Of a stretch of 56,038 nt of DNA, positions 43,411 through 54,436 are shown in pieces. Every line of letters begins with the position of its first letter. Position 1 is the first letter of the stretch. The stretch spans positions 518,700-574,737 of the forward strand of contig MNCI01035040.1 of NCBI GenBank assembly GCA_015680685.1. The letters are read 5' to 3'. The position numbers and the translations under genes were made by a program. The stretch comes from Gnetum montanum. Taxonomy: Eukaryota > Streptophyta > Gnetopsida > Gnetales > Gnetaceae. A model generated the notes under the pieces. The model worked only from the letters and a program-made list of their open reading frames with translations, was not told where the DNA came from and ran no database searches.

Positions 43411-44743
43411 CCCTGGCCAGCTACTTGAGGGTCCCGGTCGCTGGTGAGGTCATCCTGCCGACCTCCCGCGGCCTCCAGAACTCTGTGACCTTTTTCGAGG
43501 GGCTAACCCTGAGAACGCAGAGCCACCAGGTCCCTCAGTCTTCTCTCCCGCGCCTCTGGGCTCGTGCCGCCGCCTTGGTGGAACATTTTTTCATCTAGTC
43601 GGGCAACGTGTCCAAGCTCTAGGGGTTGCATTTCACTTTCTTAAGGTGCTTGAAGGACGGCACCCAGGTTAACCTACCACGGTTCTTCCTTGAGGCCCTC
43701 TGCCGTAAACAACGTGGCCATCACTCGGGGTTAATTTTGGCTTTGTGGCGGGGGACGGGGGGGCAGGGTGCTCCTGGCCCATCCTCTGCCCCCCCTGGGG
43801 GTCGCCTCGTGGATGCCCCNNNNNNNNNNNNNNNNNNNNNNNNNNNNNNNNNNNNNNNNNNNNNNNNNNNNNNNNNNNNNNNNNNNNNNNNNNNNNNNNN
43901 NNNNNNNNNNNNNNNNNNNNNNNNNNNNNNNNNNNNNNNNNNNNNNNNNNNNNNNNNNNNNNNNNNNNNNNNNNNNNNNNNNNNNNNNNNNNNNNNNNNN
44001 NNNNNNNNNNNNNNNNNNNNNNNNNNNNNNNNNNNNNNNNNNNNNNNNNNNNNNNNNNNNNNNNNNNNNNNNNNNNNNNNNNNNNNNNNNNNNNNNNNNN
44101 NNNNNNNNNNNNNNNNNNNNNNNNNNNNNNNNNNNNNNNNNNNNNNNNNNNNNNNNNNNNNNNNNNNNNNNNNNNNNNNNNNNNNNNNNNNNNNNNNNNN
44201 NNNNNNNNNNNNNNNNNNNNNNNNNNNNNNNNNNNNNNNNNNNNNNNNNNNNNNNNNNNNNNNNNNNNNNNNNNNNNNNNNNNNNNNNNNNNNNNNNNNN
44301 NNNNNNNNNNNNNNNNNNNNNNNNNNNNNNNNNNNNNNNNNNNNNNNNNNNNNNNNNNNNNNNNNNNNNNNNNNNNNNNNNNNNNNNNNNNNNNNNNNNN
44401 NNNNNNNNNNNNNNNNNNNNNNNNNNNNNNNNNNNNNNNNNNNNNNNNNNNNNNNNNNNNNNNNNNNNNNNNNNNNNNNNNNNNNNNNNNNNNNNNNNNN
44501 NNNNNNNNNNNNNNNNNNNNNNNNNNNNNNNNNNNNNNNNNNNNNNNNNNNNNNNNNNNNNNNNNNNNNNNNNNNNNNNNNNNNNNNNNNNNNNNNNNNN
44601 NNNNNNNNNNNNNNNNNNNNNNNNNNNNNNNNNNNNNNNNNNNNNNNNNNNNNNNNNNNNNNNNNNNNNNNNNNNNNNNNNNNNNNNNNNNNNNNNNNNN
44701 NNNNNNNNNAGTAATACAAACCCGAACATTCTCTCGAAAAAAA
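43411..44743 (+). mobile_element. GC-rich insertion in LINE2 with poly(A) end and N gap
   Basis: Base composition changes sharply at 43411: CpG-rich (for example CCCGGTCGCTGG) against AT-rich surroundings. It is flanked by AATATG (43405-43410 and 44744-44749) and ends in CTCTCGAAAAAAA. It splits LINE2's CCHC knuckle, and excising it with one AATATG copy restores exact CX2CX4HX4C spacing. About 890 bases are unknown (43820-44709). Plus-strand frame 3 is open for ~135 codons except two TAG, with LPRFFLEALCRK and HHSGLI segments that faintly resemble plant retroelement aORF proteins. Confidence 0.6.
43820..44709. other. Assembly gap (Ns)
   Basis: A run of 890 undetermined bases inside the GC-rich insert. 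Long open frames across it in any direction are artefacts of unknown bases. Confidence 0.99.
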
Positions 44744-45450
44744 AATATGATCTACATGGTGACAAAAGTTGCAACATCCTCGCAAATTATAATATGTAAT
44801 TTTTTTGGAAAATTACTGATTACCAACCTTGAGTTTTAATTTTGTCTTCCTATGTTGTAAATTAATCTCTACAAAATAATGTATACATTGCACACCATCT
44901 AGTAATGCTTTTAACTTTATCTTTAGGATTGTGCCAATGCTAGGAATAATTTTGCTTTCAACACTTTGAAAAATAATAGTATTTTCTAATTCAATTTTGT
45001 AAGGAATTTTAGAATAATTTGAAGAATATGGATCAAAATTCACTTTTCATTCCCAGGAAATAAAAGTATTATGCTGATCTATAAAAACTTTAAGATCTAA
45101 TGGTTTATCAACCATTTTAGAATTCTCTAGTTTAACAAGTAAAAAAGATTCAAAAAATAGTTGGCATACAAAACATTAATTCCATAGCATTCAAAGATAG
45201 CCTGTATCACTAATGTAAAATCCTTATTTAAGTGAACAAATCCAATAATTTGCAGAAATGTATATTATAAGTGATATCTTCTTATAGGGATTCATATAAA
45301 TCATTAGGTTAAATAAAATTGAAAGCTTTAGAATTCTTCATAGTCTCTATGGTATGAAAGACATTAGTATTTTTCATCTTCAAATCATTCTTCACCAAAG
45401 AAAAGTGTAAAAATTTTGCTGTAAGAACTCTGCTGGAAATCCTCAAGATC
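44744..45450 (-). pseudogene. LINE2 ORF1: gag-like nucleic-acid-binding protein
   Basis: Minus-strand: KMVDKPLDLKVFIDQHNTFISWE near 45120-45050, then the open stretch 45043-44813 (SKIPYKIELENTIIFQSV, IGTILKIKLKALLDGVQ, FVEINLQHRK). It follows the plant LINE ORF1 (DUF4283-type) plan ending '.V.VEIDL..P', then CCNFCHHVDHI, the first half of a CCHC knuckle, at about 44790-44745. Stops and at least two frame changes. The start is not defined. Confidence 0.6.
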
Positions 45451-45783
45451 AATCATAATCTAATGTTAAGAGTCGACCAGGAATAACTTTTGCAACTAAG
45501 ATGAGGTATTTATAGTAATATTATATTTACTAATTAAAGATATATCTAGTGACTTTCTTAGTTATACAGTACTCATTATGAAATGTATTTTCTTAAAGGA
45601 AATTTTACTTTAGAATATTAATCGATAATCATTACCTATGTTTATAAATCTTTAACTGATGTAGTACAGTGGAACTAGTAATGAAGTAATGTCTTTATTT
45701 ATCACTTATTCTATGAATGTCATGGATCTGATTTTAGATAGTAAAGCAATGTTATCAATGTTTATATTAAGCTTAAGGGATAG
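45450..45783 (+). other. Element B 3' non-coding end
   Basis: AT-rich with no ORF. Ends ATATTAAGCTTAAGGGATAG directly before the LTR's TGTTAAAG; AAGGGATAG is a weak polypurine-tract candidate. Confidence 0.4.
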
Positions 45784-46266
45784 TGTTAAAGATTTTGTAT
45801 GTTTAAGAAAGCTTACCATGTTAATTCTTTTCTATATTATGTAACATTGTGAATATTTGTATGGACCATCATGGTGTAAACACCGCCTATAGTTTTGGTG
45901 CATTATACTACTTAATGTTTAGAGTTTATTAAGAATAATCCTATTTATTGTACTCCTTAACTAGTGTTAACTATTAGTTATATCTATTCATTATGTGAAC
46001 ATGACTATTCCTCTTTACCTATAAATATGTTGATTCTAGTTCTTTCAAGTGTGTATATTGAACATAACATAGGCCTATTATTTAATATTACTTTTCTCTA
46101 TTTATCATTTTCTATGATTAAGATGTAATGTATGTGAGTAACATTGTAAATGTTATAATATTCACAATTTATTTCAATCTTTATGTTCTTAATTTTAGGT
46201 TGTGAAAGCTATCAAAGTTTTTCTAGTTTCTTGGATCTTATAATATAAAAATCACAAAGCTTAACA
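45784..46266 (+). repeat. 3' LTR of element B (B2)
   Basis: TGTTAAAGATTTTG start, AAGCTTAACA end (TG...CA). TATA box ACCTATAAATATG at 46019. Followed by ATCTC (46267-46271), matching the 5 bases before B1. 483 bp, about 40 bp longer than B1 owing to indels. Confidence 0.82.
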
Positions 46267-47541
46267 ATCTCTAAACTTAAAGTGTATAGATGACCATGGC
46301 CTCTCTAAGCATTAGATTTACATTGAAGATTCCTCAAGAAGTTAACACCCTTATTCGAATCATTTTATGAAAACTCTTCAAAGACCTTTGAAAAATTCCT
46401 ATGGTGGGTATCTTCTCTTCACTTGTCTCTCAATTTTCCATGGTTATCATTGCTACTCTAAGAAGAAAAAATGATGGTGGAAGTGGTGCATTATCAACTG
46501 GTCATAGGCCCCAAATTATTATGTCATCCTAGATTATAAATATAAATTGTTGAGAAAACATAGATAATGTGCAGGTAGAAGACTTGAAGATGTTGAACAT
46601 AAATCATGGAAAATATGTTAAGGTTTAAATTATAGTATCATGAAATCATTTCTTTTTCTATGCTTATTTTTGGTGTCCAATTTATTACATGCAAGATGGA
46701 CTTACCACTCATAGTATATTTTTTGATAAGGAAAATAAATATTGTCACTTTGGTTACCTTAAGTTTGGTTTAATTATTAGCAATATCCCTATTTTTAACC
46801 ATTTTGCTAAGCTATTTATTTTGAATGTTGTTTTGCTAAAACATAGTGATCCTTAATTTACTTGACCTAGAAGCCTCATGAAGGCTTGTGTAATGTACTC
46901 TCCTTTTTTTCAGGGAGAAGACCTAGTTGATAATTTATCTATTTTATTTCCTCCTCTAAAAAAAGACTTATAGGTATCAAGAATTTTAGTGACTTTCGAA
47001 GTCATAAGGTCTAAAAAAAATAGAACCACCATGTTAATACAAAATGAAAAAGATATGTAGTTGATATTAACTTCAAAATGATTTTAAAAATACTAAGTCA
47101 AGTTAAGATTGGCCAATGTTTTTTATGCCACCTCACTATAAAATATTTTGAGGAATTTGAAATAATTGTACTATAATGCAACATCATGTTATATTTTTTA
47201 TTATGCTATATTACCTTAGTGATTTCTCACTATATTTATAGGCCTTTGAGAATTGTTATAACTTTTGGTAAATTGTGGCAACTCATTAATTTACTTTAAG
47301 TAATAGATAAATAATACTACCAACGTCATCATGATGGTGTAATACTAGTACACGGTGTATATGAAATAATAAGATAGATATTTTATAAATGTTAAGCTTG
47401 ACAAAAGTATCAATCCTTAACACCACCTCTTAAGCTTAATATTGGTAAAAATAACTATATTTTCTTTATACTATAATCAACATACTAGTAATTATTAATA
47501 CTTTAATTGATTTAAAAATATGCATTACTTGTGAACACTTA
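46267..47541. other. Unassigned region between element B and E4
   Basis: AT-rich, no recognised protein domain. By the nesting logic this was once contiguous with 17858-19461, before B inserted. ACTTA (47537-47541) is the left flank of E4. Confidence 0.3.
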
Positions 47542-48561
47542 TGATGAATCATGGTTTGTCAGGTGCTGATATCAGACCCTTGACATCGGACCCTTGACAT
47601 CGAACCCTTGATAACCAGGTGCTGATATCAGACCCTTGACATCGGACCCTTGACATCAAACCCTTGATAACCAGGTGCTAATATTGGACCCTTGAAATCA
47701 GACCCTTGATATCGGACCCTCAATATCAGACCCACGATATTGGGTACGCGATATCGTGGCCTGGATAACGATATCAGATACACAATATCGCGATTCCTGT
47801 GTAAGCCTATAAATACACCTTTGGATGATAGGAAAGGGGGAAGTAGGTCAATATAGAAGTAGAGTCTTTTTGTTCATTTTTAGTTCATCTCAACTCTTTC
47901 CCAAGTGCATGCCTGCAATGTGATGATTGTAATTGTACGAAACCTTAATTCAAGTTTGACGTACTTGGACACGCACATGACTGACAATAAAGATTGAGAT
48001 TACTTCATCATTGTAGAATTCACTTAGTTTTAATTGCTTAATTGTTATTGTTATTTATTGCTTTCTTAATTAATGTTTCTTTAACTTCCTTTACTATCCT
48101 TGTTATTAAATGCAAAATGAGTATGACTTAATCATGAGCATTTAAGTGTGACTACTTGGTAACCCAGTAGTGTATCTAGGAGCACTCAAGTAATATATGC
48201 TTGGTAATCCTAGAAGTAGTACACGAGGTCCAAGATGTATATGGATGATTAAGGATGGATGCTCATCACACTTAGGCTAGCTTAGATTCTCTTCTCCCAC
48301 TCCCACTCCCTCTTAGGTTAAAACAAAGTTATTTTCCATTGCCTCTAGGAGTAGCACTAGCTTAGGACCACATCATACACCTCACTCTGGACTAAACCAT
48401 ACGTGACAAAGCAAATACTATTCCAGGTGGGAAGACAGTGAACTATAATCAACGTGTAACTATCTAGATACCACAACTAGGCCATCTGCAGAGTTTGACC
48501 GAATTGTGCATGAACGCTCGTATTTGTATGGTTGAGTGTAGGGGTACCTAGCCACTCATCA
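47542..48561 (+). repeat. 5' LTR of E4 (LTR8)
   Basis: TGATGAATCATGG start, CACTCATCA end. It has a tandem array in U3, GATATCG palindromes (47723-47790), TATA box CTATAAATACACC (47807), AATAAAGATTGAGATTAC near 47984 and the family U5. It is longer than LTR9 (1020 against 946 bp), mainly because of one extra 56-bp unit. Confidence 0.9.
47561..47740 (+). repeat. 56-bp tandem repeat in LTR8 U3
   Basis: Units 47561-47616 and 47617-47672 are nearly identical (AGGTGCTGATATCAGACCC ... TTGATAACC). A third, diverged unit begins at 47673. Each unit is itself built from 16-17-bp modules, GACCCTTGACATCG-like. LTR9 has only the last two. Confidence 0.85.
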
Positions 48562-48580
48562 TTGGCACCATTGCCAAAGA
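48562..48580 (+). promoter_or_regulatory. Primer-binding site of E4 (tRNA-Asp)
   Basis: TTGGCACCATTGCCAAAGA immediately after the LTR. It is close to the tRNA-Asp complement, with all differences of the G-to-A type. Confidence 0.72.
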
Positions 48581-48670
48581 TGGTGTTAGTTATCTAGACT
48601 AGTTACATCATCCAAGATTGTTGTAACAAAGCATTAACGTTATATCTTTTAGAAAAGAGATTAATTTCAA

Positions 48671-48676
48671 GTAAGT
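48671..48676 (+). promoter_or_regulatory. Predicted 5' splice donor in E4 leader
   Basis: CAAGTAAGTCACACACA, 24 nt before the gag ATG at 48695, shared with E2 (GTAAGTCACACA). With the acceptor at 52381 it would remove gag and spacer and place the aORF ATG first (inference). Confidence 0.5.
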
Positions 48677-48694
48677 CACACACAATTTGTAATA

Positions 48695-51015
48695 ATGCCT
48701 TCATCACAAGACCATGCTAACACCATAACTAGTGAGGTAATTCATTGGAGAACCAATGAATTATATGATGATGAAGACAAATTTTGGAGTACTCAACCTT
48801 ATGCAGGGATCCCCTATGTTTATGAACACCCCAATGGTACTCAAGGACTCTCGTCATCCAACTCTAAAACCTCTAGTGAGGATGGGACATCCTGTAGAAT
48901 GAGGGGGCCCATAAGGCCTAGGACCTTCTCAATAGTTAACAAGAATCTATCTGGGGATGATTGGAAGACTTACAAAAGTCATGAGGAGTTTTCCAATTCT
49001 TTCTCTTCCTCTAACCCTTCAATGTCAGGTCGTGACATGGATGACCATCTTTCAAGGATTGACGTAGAACTAAAAATCAAGCTCATAGGAAAAATTGAGA
49101 ATGCCAACATGGACAAGGACAACATCATCCCAACTTACAAACTTATAATCTACCTAGTGACGATGAACCATTGCTAGCCACTAGGAGCCTAATGCATATA
49201 CAAGAGGCTGTTCAAATATCCTATAGGCATCGTAAGGAAAACCATCTACCCAGGCTCGATTTAAAAAACTTCCCCAAATTTTCAGGAGGCTATGATTTAG
49301 ATCTACAACATCATTTACAAGCCTTCCATGATTCCTGTGTATGGAACAATATTGATAATGGATGGAAAAAAGGCAAGCTCTTTCTTATGATACTAATTGG
49401 CCAAGCAAAAATATGGTATAGATCCTTAAAACCAAAATCAATTCGTAGATGGTCAACAATGGTAGAACTCTTTACTGAACTATATCAAACCTATGCTAGA
49501 GTGTCAGCCTTGAGGAGACAAATCCAAGAATGGAAACAAGGGAAACATGAAACCTTGGACATGGCCTTAGAAAGATATTATTCTTTGTTAAACAAATTCC
49601 TAGGCCATGGGTTCTCTAAGGAGAGGCTAATGTATCACATCATGGATGGACTTCGTAATGAAATAAGGAAGACTCTAGGGATGTATGCACCAGGTCAACT
49701 ATATGAGCTATGGACCCACCAACTCCAAGCACTTATCCAACGGGTAGCAAAAGAAGAAGGAGAAATAGCTAAATGGGAGAATGTTGAAAGTTCTCAACAA
49801 GACCAAATTCTCAACTTAGCAAGGGTCCATGATGATGAAGAGGACAAATCAACTCACTTCAAGGAGGTGGAATCATCTTTGCCAATCCTATAATCACTAG
49901 ATGAAATCAAGACAAAGATTAATAAGATGATGAAATGGGTACATAAAAAATATGGAGAATATGCTAACATTAGTAGAGGTAGAACTATGCCAAATCAAGA
50001 AATAGGACAAGACACCACACAACAATCAGAACGAAGGGTTGAAGATAATAAGAATAGGAGCTCAACTGCCAATCATACGTATCAATGTAATGTTTATTTG
50101 TATGATCACCCCAATGGCCAATGCCTAATCTTGTCACATTTACATGAGCATTAGGGAGGATTGCTACATCTAGATTTCATACAGAAATATCAAGTTCAAT
50201 TACAGTGGCAAAAACCCCAATCGTGGTTGAAACCACCACCAACCAGACCATACCCTTTGTATGTCCCAATGCCAAACGCTTATTACGTGCAACACTCTAT
50301 TTCTCCAACTAAATCAACATCCTCTACTTCACCTCATTGCTATCATTCTCCTGAGTACTATCCACCCATGTCCTCTCCAACAAGATCACCACCTTATGTG
50401 CCTTACACTTTTCCTCAATCTTAATATTTCTATCCTTCACCTCCTTCTACATCACCACCAATTGTACAAGAAGGTTTTGCACCACAGCACCAACCCATGA
50501 ATGTTACTTGTGTTGCTACTGTCAACAGCAGTGAAGGTATTCAAAAGAATTCTTTCTTCAGGCATGGCTGTAGAAAGAAACAACATGATTTTGAAACCAT
50601 TACATCCTCCAACTCAGCACAAGTCAAACACTGTGATGCATCTTTATCCTAGAACTCAATGCCTCTTGTTACCTTATTCGGGCCACCAATCAACACTCCA
50701 ACAAATATGTGGCCCAATGAATATAACCATGTAGGGAGACATATTGATCCTTGAATACCATCTTATAGTCACTGGTGCCATAGTGGGTCAGCTCCTTATC
50801 ACATGACCACATCTTATAATCTGCCCCACTATGCCTACTATAATCAAGTGTGTGAATCCCAATTTGGGAATATTCCTACCACCACCTCAAAAGACACCTG
50901 GTGGTTTGGATATGATCGATCCCCAACATTTCCAACATGCATGGATCCACACTTTCCATTTATTAATTCTCACCATGATCAAAAGTTTAGTTATGGGGGA
51001 TATCCTCCAGTCTAA
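48695..51015 (+). pseudogene. gag polyprotein of E4, one frameshift and few stops
   Basis: The first frame is open 48695-49177. A frameshift before about 49150 leads into DDEPLLATRSLM (matched in E2 and E3), and the second frame is open from 49171 to 49893. The gag core is at 49252-49700 (LDLKNFPKFSGGYDLDLQHH, AKIWYRSLKP, YQTYARVSALRRQIQEW, YYSLLNKFLGHGFSKERL, MYAPGQLYELW). A charged helical part follows, then knuckle-like CNVYLYDHPNGQC at 50085-50123. A Tyr/Pro/Ser-rich tail (YYVQHSISPTKS, CYHSPEYYPP) runs to a TAA at 51013. Stops in this second frame (TAA 49891, TAG 50152, TAA 50422, TAG 50650, TGA 50752) are each explicable by one C-to-T change at a Gln or Arg codon. Confidence 0.82.
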
Positions 51016-52381
51016 CAAGCAGAATTAATAAATATTTTTTCTTTTTCTTTAATTTTACAATTTTTTTTCCAGTTTTTCATCTTGCAATTTGTTGTTTTAT
51101 GTTTTTATTTATTATTTTATTATTTTATCTTTTTGAAGGTAATCTCATCGGTAAATAAAATACTCATGTGACCCATTGGTTGAGGTGTTGTTCTATGCTA
51201 TCAAGTCTCAAGTAACTAATTATTTGGATAGTGAGCCCACAACATCCACCCACCCATTCTATTAATAAGAGGTTCTACTCTGGGTCCAATGATATTCTTG
51301 ACATTATTACAACTTAAAGTAACTCTGTGTTCATTGTGCCTAGAGCGAAGAATGATGGACTAAGAAGGAAAGGCCAGGGTGTGACATCAAGGGGACTTGT
51401 GGATTCTCTTTGGTGACATCTGTAGGAGTTATCATGCAACTTGGTAGTACTAAGATCCTTGTAGATCTAATGAAAGATGGGAGTAAGAGTAATAAAGGCA
51501 CTTCATAAAGAAATCCAATGCTATTCTAGGGGGTCCCATTGGAAAGACATGCACCCATGCTTGAAGGTAGGCAGCTTCTCTAGATTACGCATCAAGAAAA
51601 AAAGAAAAAAGAAGAAGGAGAGTGTGCCAAAGTGGCCAAGCAAAAAGTATGCCACAAAGAAATTCCAAATCACTCCTCCCTTGCACAAAACGCCAAGTGA
51701 TCATATGCCTTGCTGTCATGATGCTCTTATGGTTGTTCATCATTGGATGAAGCAAGAGTGATGGGCTAATGACACATTAATCACATCCTACACTCAAGAT
51801 TCATTGTGCCCTGGGTCAGTTACCTTATGTCTCAATCTTTGCAATCCCTTCTACAATTCGCCTTATCTCGCTGTTCATGTATTTGTGACTCGTGTCTTGT
51901 GTAGCATTGAATTCATACCTCATCACGGTGATATCTACATGTGTGTGTTTTATGAACTGGTGTGGATTACATTTAACCCTTCTAGTGCCTACAAACATTT
52001 TAAGGTGTGATTACGCAAGGGCATTATAGGTTGGAACCTACTTTGGGGAGGACCCACTTACGTGACTTTTGTAATTTGTACTTGTTGCACACCACCACAT
52101 CATTTTATACCCTTCGAGTACTTCATTTGCCAAATCTATTCTTTCCTTTGTCACCATTTTATCAAACGTTTCTCAAAACCATTACATGTCCTTTTATGTG
52201 TCACCTAAACAAGTCAAGTCCAACATTAAACTTTTATGGCAACTTCCTTGAAAAAAATTTTCTAATTCTAAAATCACACTAAGTAAATAATTCAACATTT
52301 ATTAAAGGCCATGAGTAAGGTATGCAATAATTGAACTTCTTTTAATAACCTTACTAACAATTGATCTTTGTGTGATTATAG
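51016..52381 (+). other. E4 spacer between gag and aORF
   Basis: T-rich start (51035-51130). Then CATCCACCCACCCATTCT, AATAAGAGGTTCTAC and GGTGTGACATCAAGGGGA, in the same order as E2 (14990-15150). GGGGGTCCCATTGGAAAGAC with CCATGCTTGAAGGTAGGCA is at 51530-51572. An open frame at 51477-51761 is Lys-rich and probably chance. Ends in the splice-acceptor-like signal. Confidence 0.6.
52354..52381 (+). promoter_or_regulatory. Predicted branch point and 3' splice site before E4 aORF
   Basis: CCTTACTAAC (TACTAAC 52354-52360) followed by TGTGATTATAG|ATGG. The same branch motif, distance and flanks occur in E1, although the stretch between has diverged (GCTTGGCC against AATTGATCTT). Confidence 0.55.
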
Positions 52382-52840
52382 ATGGCCCCTAAAAGAGGAC
52401 AACAAGGTGGACCTTCTCAAGGTGCAACTAAATGCCTAGGGGGAGGCATAGGCCAAGGACCTTATGTAGAATATGCAGAGTAGGAGGCACAATCATTCAG
52501 CATCCATCAGGGAGCTCCCATCACTACACAATCTAGCCAAGCAAAAGGTGGAGAGGTCAGGGCCCCAACCTATGAAGAGGAATGACGACTATTTGCAGCA
52601 TGGCATGTCAAGGCCAATCAAGTGTTCCTGCAACTGCCGTGTCCATGGGAAGTGTCGACTCCATCAAACATTGGAACATCAGCATGGACAACTCATAATC
52701 CTCAGATAGAAGAGGAGAAATGTCAAGCGCTTCTTCAACAGTATCAATCTCAAAAGCCTAGAGCATAGGACAAAGGAAAGGCATCCATAGAGGAGCCACC
52801 ATCACCAAAAACCCCATTAGTTCCACAAGTTGTCTTTTGT
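52382..52840 (+). pseudogene. Miniature aORF of E4 (internal deletion)
   Basis: The N-terminus MAPKRGQQGGPSQGATK and the QSFSIHQ stretch (near 52490) align with E1. Then, at about 52570, it jumps to the C-terminal conserved part: YEEE, LFAAWHVKANQVFLQLPCPW, EVSTPSNIG and the EEPPSPKTPLVPQ end. Relative to E1 about 2.2 kb is missing: the whole plant-transposon domain and the coiled coil. Frame changes and stops are present. The retained ends include the sequences flanking the splice acceptor and the 3' untranslated region. Confidence 0.7.
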
Positions 52841-52977
52841 GTTCATGTCCAAATTTTGTTTAGTCCCACATTGTAGTATGAAATAGTCCATGGTCATTCA
52901 ATAATCACATACCTATCCCCTATTTGTAATTGATTGAACTTGTTCCTCATTTTCTTTAACTCGAGGACGAGTTGTTA
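52841..52977 (+). other. E4 3' untranslated stretch
   Basis: AATAATCACATACCTATCCC, TTGTTCCTCATTTTC and CTCGAGGACGAG match E1 and E2 at the same place, supporting a conserved cis function near the polypurine tract. Confidence 0.5.
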
Positions 52978-52992
52978 TTCAGTTATGGGGGT
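52978..52992 (+). promoter_or_regulatory. Polypurine tract of E4
   Basis: TCAGTTATGGGGGTA precedes the LTR start TGATAAATCATGG. Confidence 0.72.
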
Positions 52993-53938
52993 ATGATAAA
53001 TCATGGTTTGTTAAGTGTTGATATTGGACCCTTGACATCGAACCCTTGACATTGTACCCTTAATAACTAGGTGCTAATATTGAACCCTTGACATCAGACC
53101 CTTGATATCAGACCCGTGATATCGAGTACGCGATATCGTGGCCTGGATAATGATATCGAATACACGATATAGCAATTCCTGTGTAAGCCTATAAATACAC
53201 CTTTGGGCACACAGGAAAGGGGGAAGTAGGTCAGTATAGAAGTAGAGTCTTTTTGTTCATTTTTAGTTCATCTCAACTCTTTCCCCAGTGCATGCTCATA
53301 GGGTGATGATTGTAATTATACGAAACCTTTATTCGAGTGTGATGTACTTGGACATGCACATGACCAGTAATAAAGATCGAGATTACTCCATCATTGTAGC
53401 ATTCACTTAGTTTTAATTGCTTAATTGTTATTAATATTTATTGCTTTCATAATTAATGTTTCTTTACCTTTCTTTACTATCATTGTTATTCAATGCGGAA
53501 TGAGTACCACTTAATCACAAGCATTTAGATGTGACTACTTGGTAACCCAGTAGTGTATCTAGGAGCACTCAAGTAATATATGCTTGGTAATCCCAGAAGT
53601 AGTACACGAGGTCCAAGATGTGTATGGATGATTAAGGACATATGCTCATCACACTTAGGCTAGCTTAGATTCTCTTCTCCCACTCCCTCTTAGCTTAAAA
53701 AAAAGTTATTTTCCATTGCGTCTAGGAGTAGCACTAGATTAGGACCACATCATACACCTCACTCTGGACTAAACTATATGTGACAAAGTAAATACTAGTC
53801 TACGTGGGAAGATAGCAAACTGCGATCAACGTGTAACTATCTAGATACCACAACTAGCCCATCTGCAGAGTTTGACCGGATCGTGCGTGAACGCTCGTAT
53901 TCGTATGGTTAAGTGTAGGGGTACCTAGCCACTCATCA
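52993..53938 (+). repeat. 3' LTR of E4 (LTR9)
   Basis: TGATAAATCATGG start, CACTCATCA end. Aligns with LTR8 including CTATAAATACACCTTTGG (TATA at 53189), GGAAAGGGGGAAGTAGGTCA and the U5 end. Fewer U3 repeat units than LTR8. Confidence 0.9.
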
Positions 53939-54436
53939 AATTATATATTTTACTCTACTAATAGAATAATAATGAAGCAAGATACTTTTTTCACCAAGAG
54001 AAGTTGTCAAGTATTATTATTACAATTTTTCTAAATAGAATTCCCTTAAAAATCATTTCATATAGGCACTACTCAGCTATAAATTTAATACATATAGTAT
54101 TGCTTGATTTATTAAACAAATATGAAAAAATTTTAAAATATTGATGGACTTTTCTTTTAATGACTAAATATGTTATAAACTGTTTCTTATTAAAACATTC
54201 TTTTGGAATGATAGAAAGGATGAAAAAAAATCTAGAGGTATTTTATCCTTCTAAAACATGTTATAACCATAACATAAAAGTAATAAAGTGTATAGAGAAA
54301 CTTTCTTGCCATGAATTTAAGTGTAAACTTCACCATCCACAAAAAGATGTCCAATAATTTAAGTACAAATATAAATAAAAAATTTAAAAGTTTATTATCA
54401 ATATTTATTTATAGAAAACATATCATTATTACCAAG
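53939..54436. other. AT-rich interval between E4 and E5
   Basis: Very AT-rich, no recognised feature. A short open stretch at 54160-54357 (with KCIEKLSCHEFKCKLHH) has no family I can name. Confidence 0.3.

Larger units (their letters stand above)
36950..45450 (-). mobile_element. LINE2: minus-strand L1-type LINE with two insertions
   Basis: From right to left: ORF1 with a nucleic-acid-binding domain and CCHC knuckle (45440-44744), linker, ORF2 endonuclease (42945-42300), RT (41700-39150 with an interruption) and C-terminal region to about 37660. Two foreign segments interrupt it: a GC-rich insert (43411-44743) and a 1.84-kb insert (39417-41253). Both have recognisable flanking duplications. 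It lies inside element B. Ends approximate. Confidence 0.75.
19462..46266 (+). mobile_element. Element B: small LTR element split by E3 and LINE2
   Basis: LTRs at 19462-19902 and 45784-46266 are similar along their length. Each is flanked outside by the same 5 bases, ATCTC (19457-19461 and 46267-46271), as expected for one insertion. Between them, B's own DNA is 19903-22352, 36543-about 36950 and about 45450-45783. The rest is E3 (with its own matching ATTGC duplication) and LINE2. Subtracting these leaves roughly 4.2 kb. No gag, protease, RT or integrase was recognised, so B looks non-autonomous. It carries one unknown ORF. Confidence 0.8.
47542..53938 (+). mobile_element. E4: pol-less Athila-like element with well-kept gag
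   Basis: LTR8, tRNA-Asp primer site, donor-like GTAAGT, gag, spacer, miniature aORF, polypurine tract, LTR9. Flanking 5-mers ACTTA and AATTA agree at 4 of 5. No pol-like sequence. At 6.4 kb it is close in plan to E2. The gag frame has only one frameshift and about five stops over 2.3 kb, so this is the least decayed copy in the window. Confidence 0.88.

Noticed and set aside
43626-44839. Long open frames of about 340-360 residues on both strands
   Set aside because: They run almost wholly through Ns; only their short real ends carry sequence, so they are artefacts of the gap.
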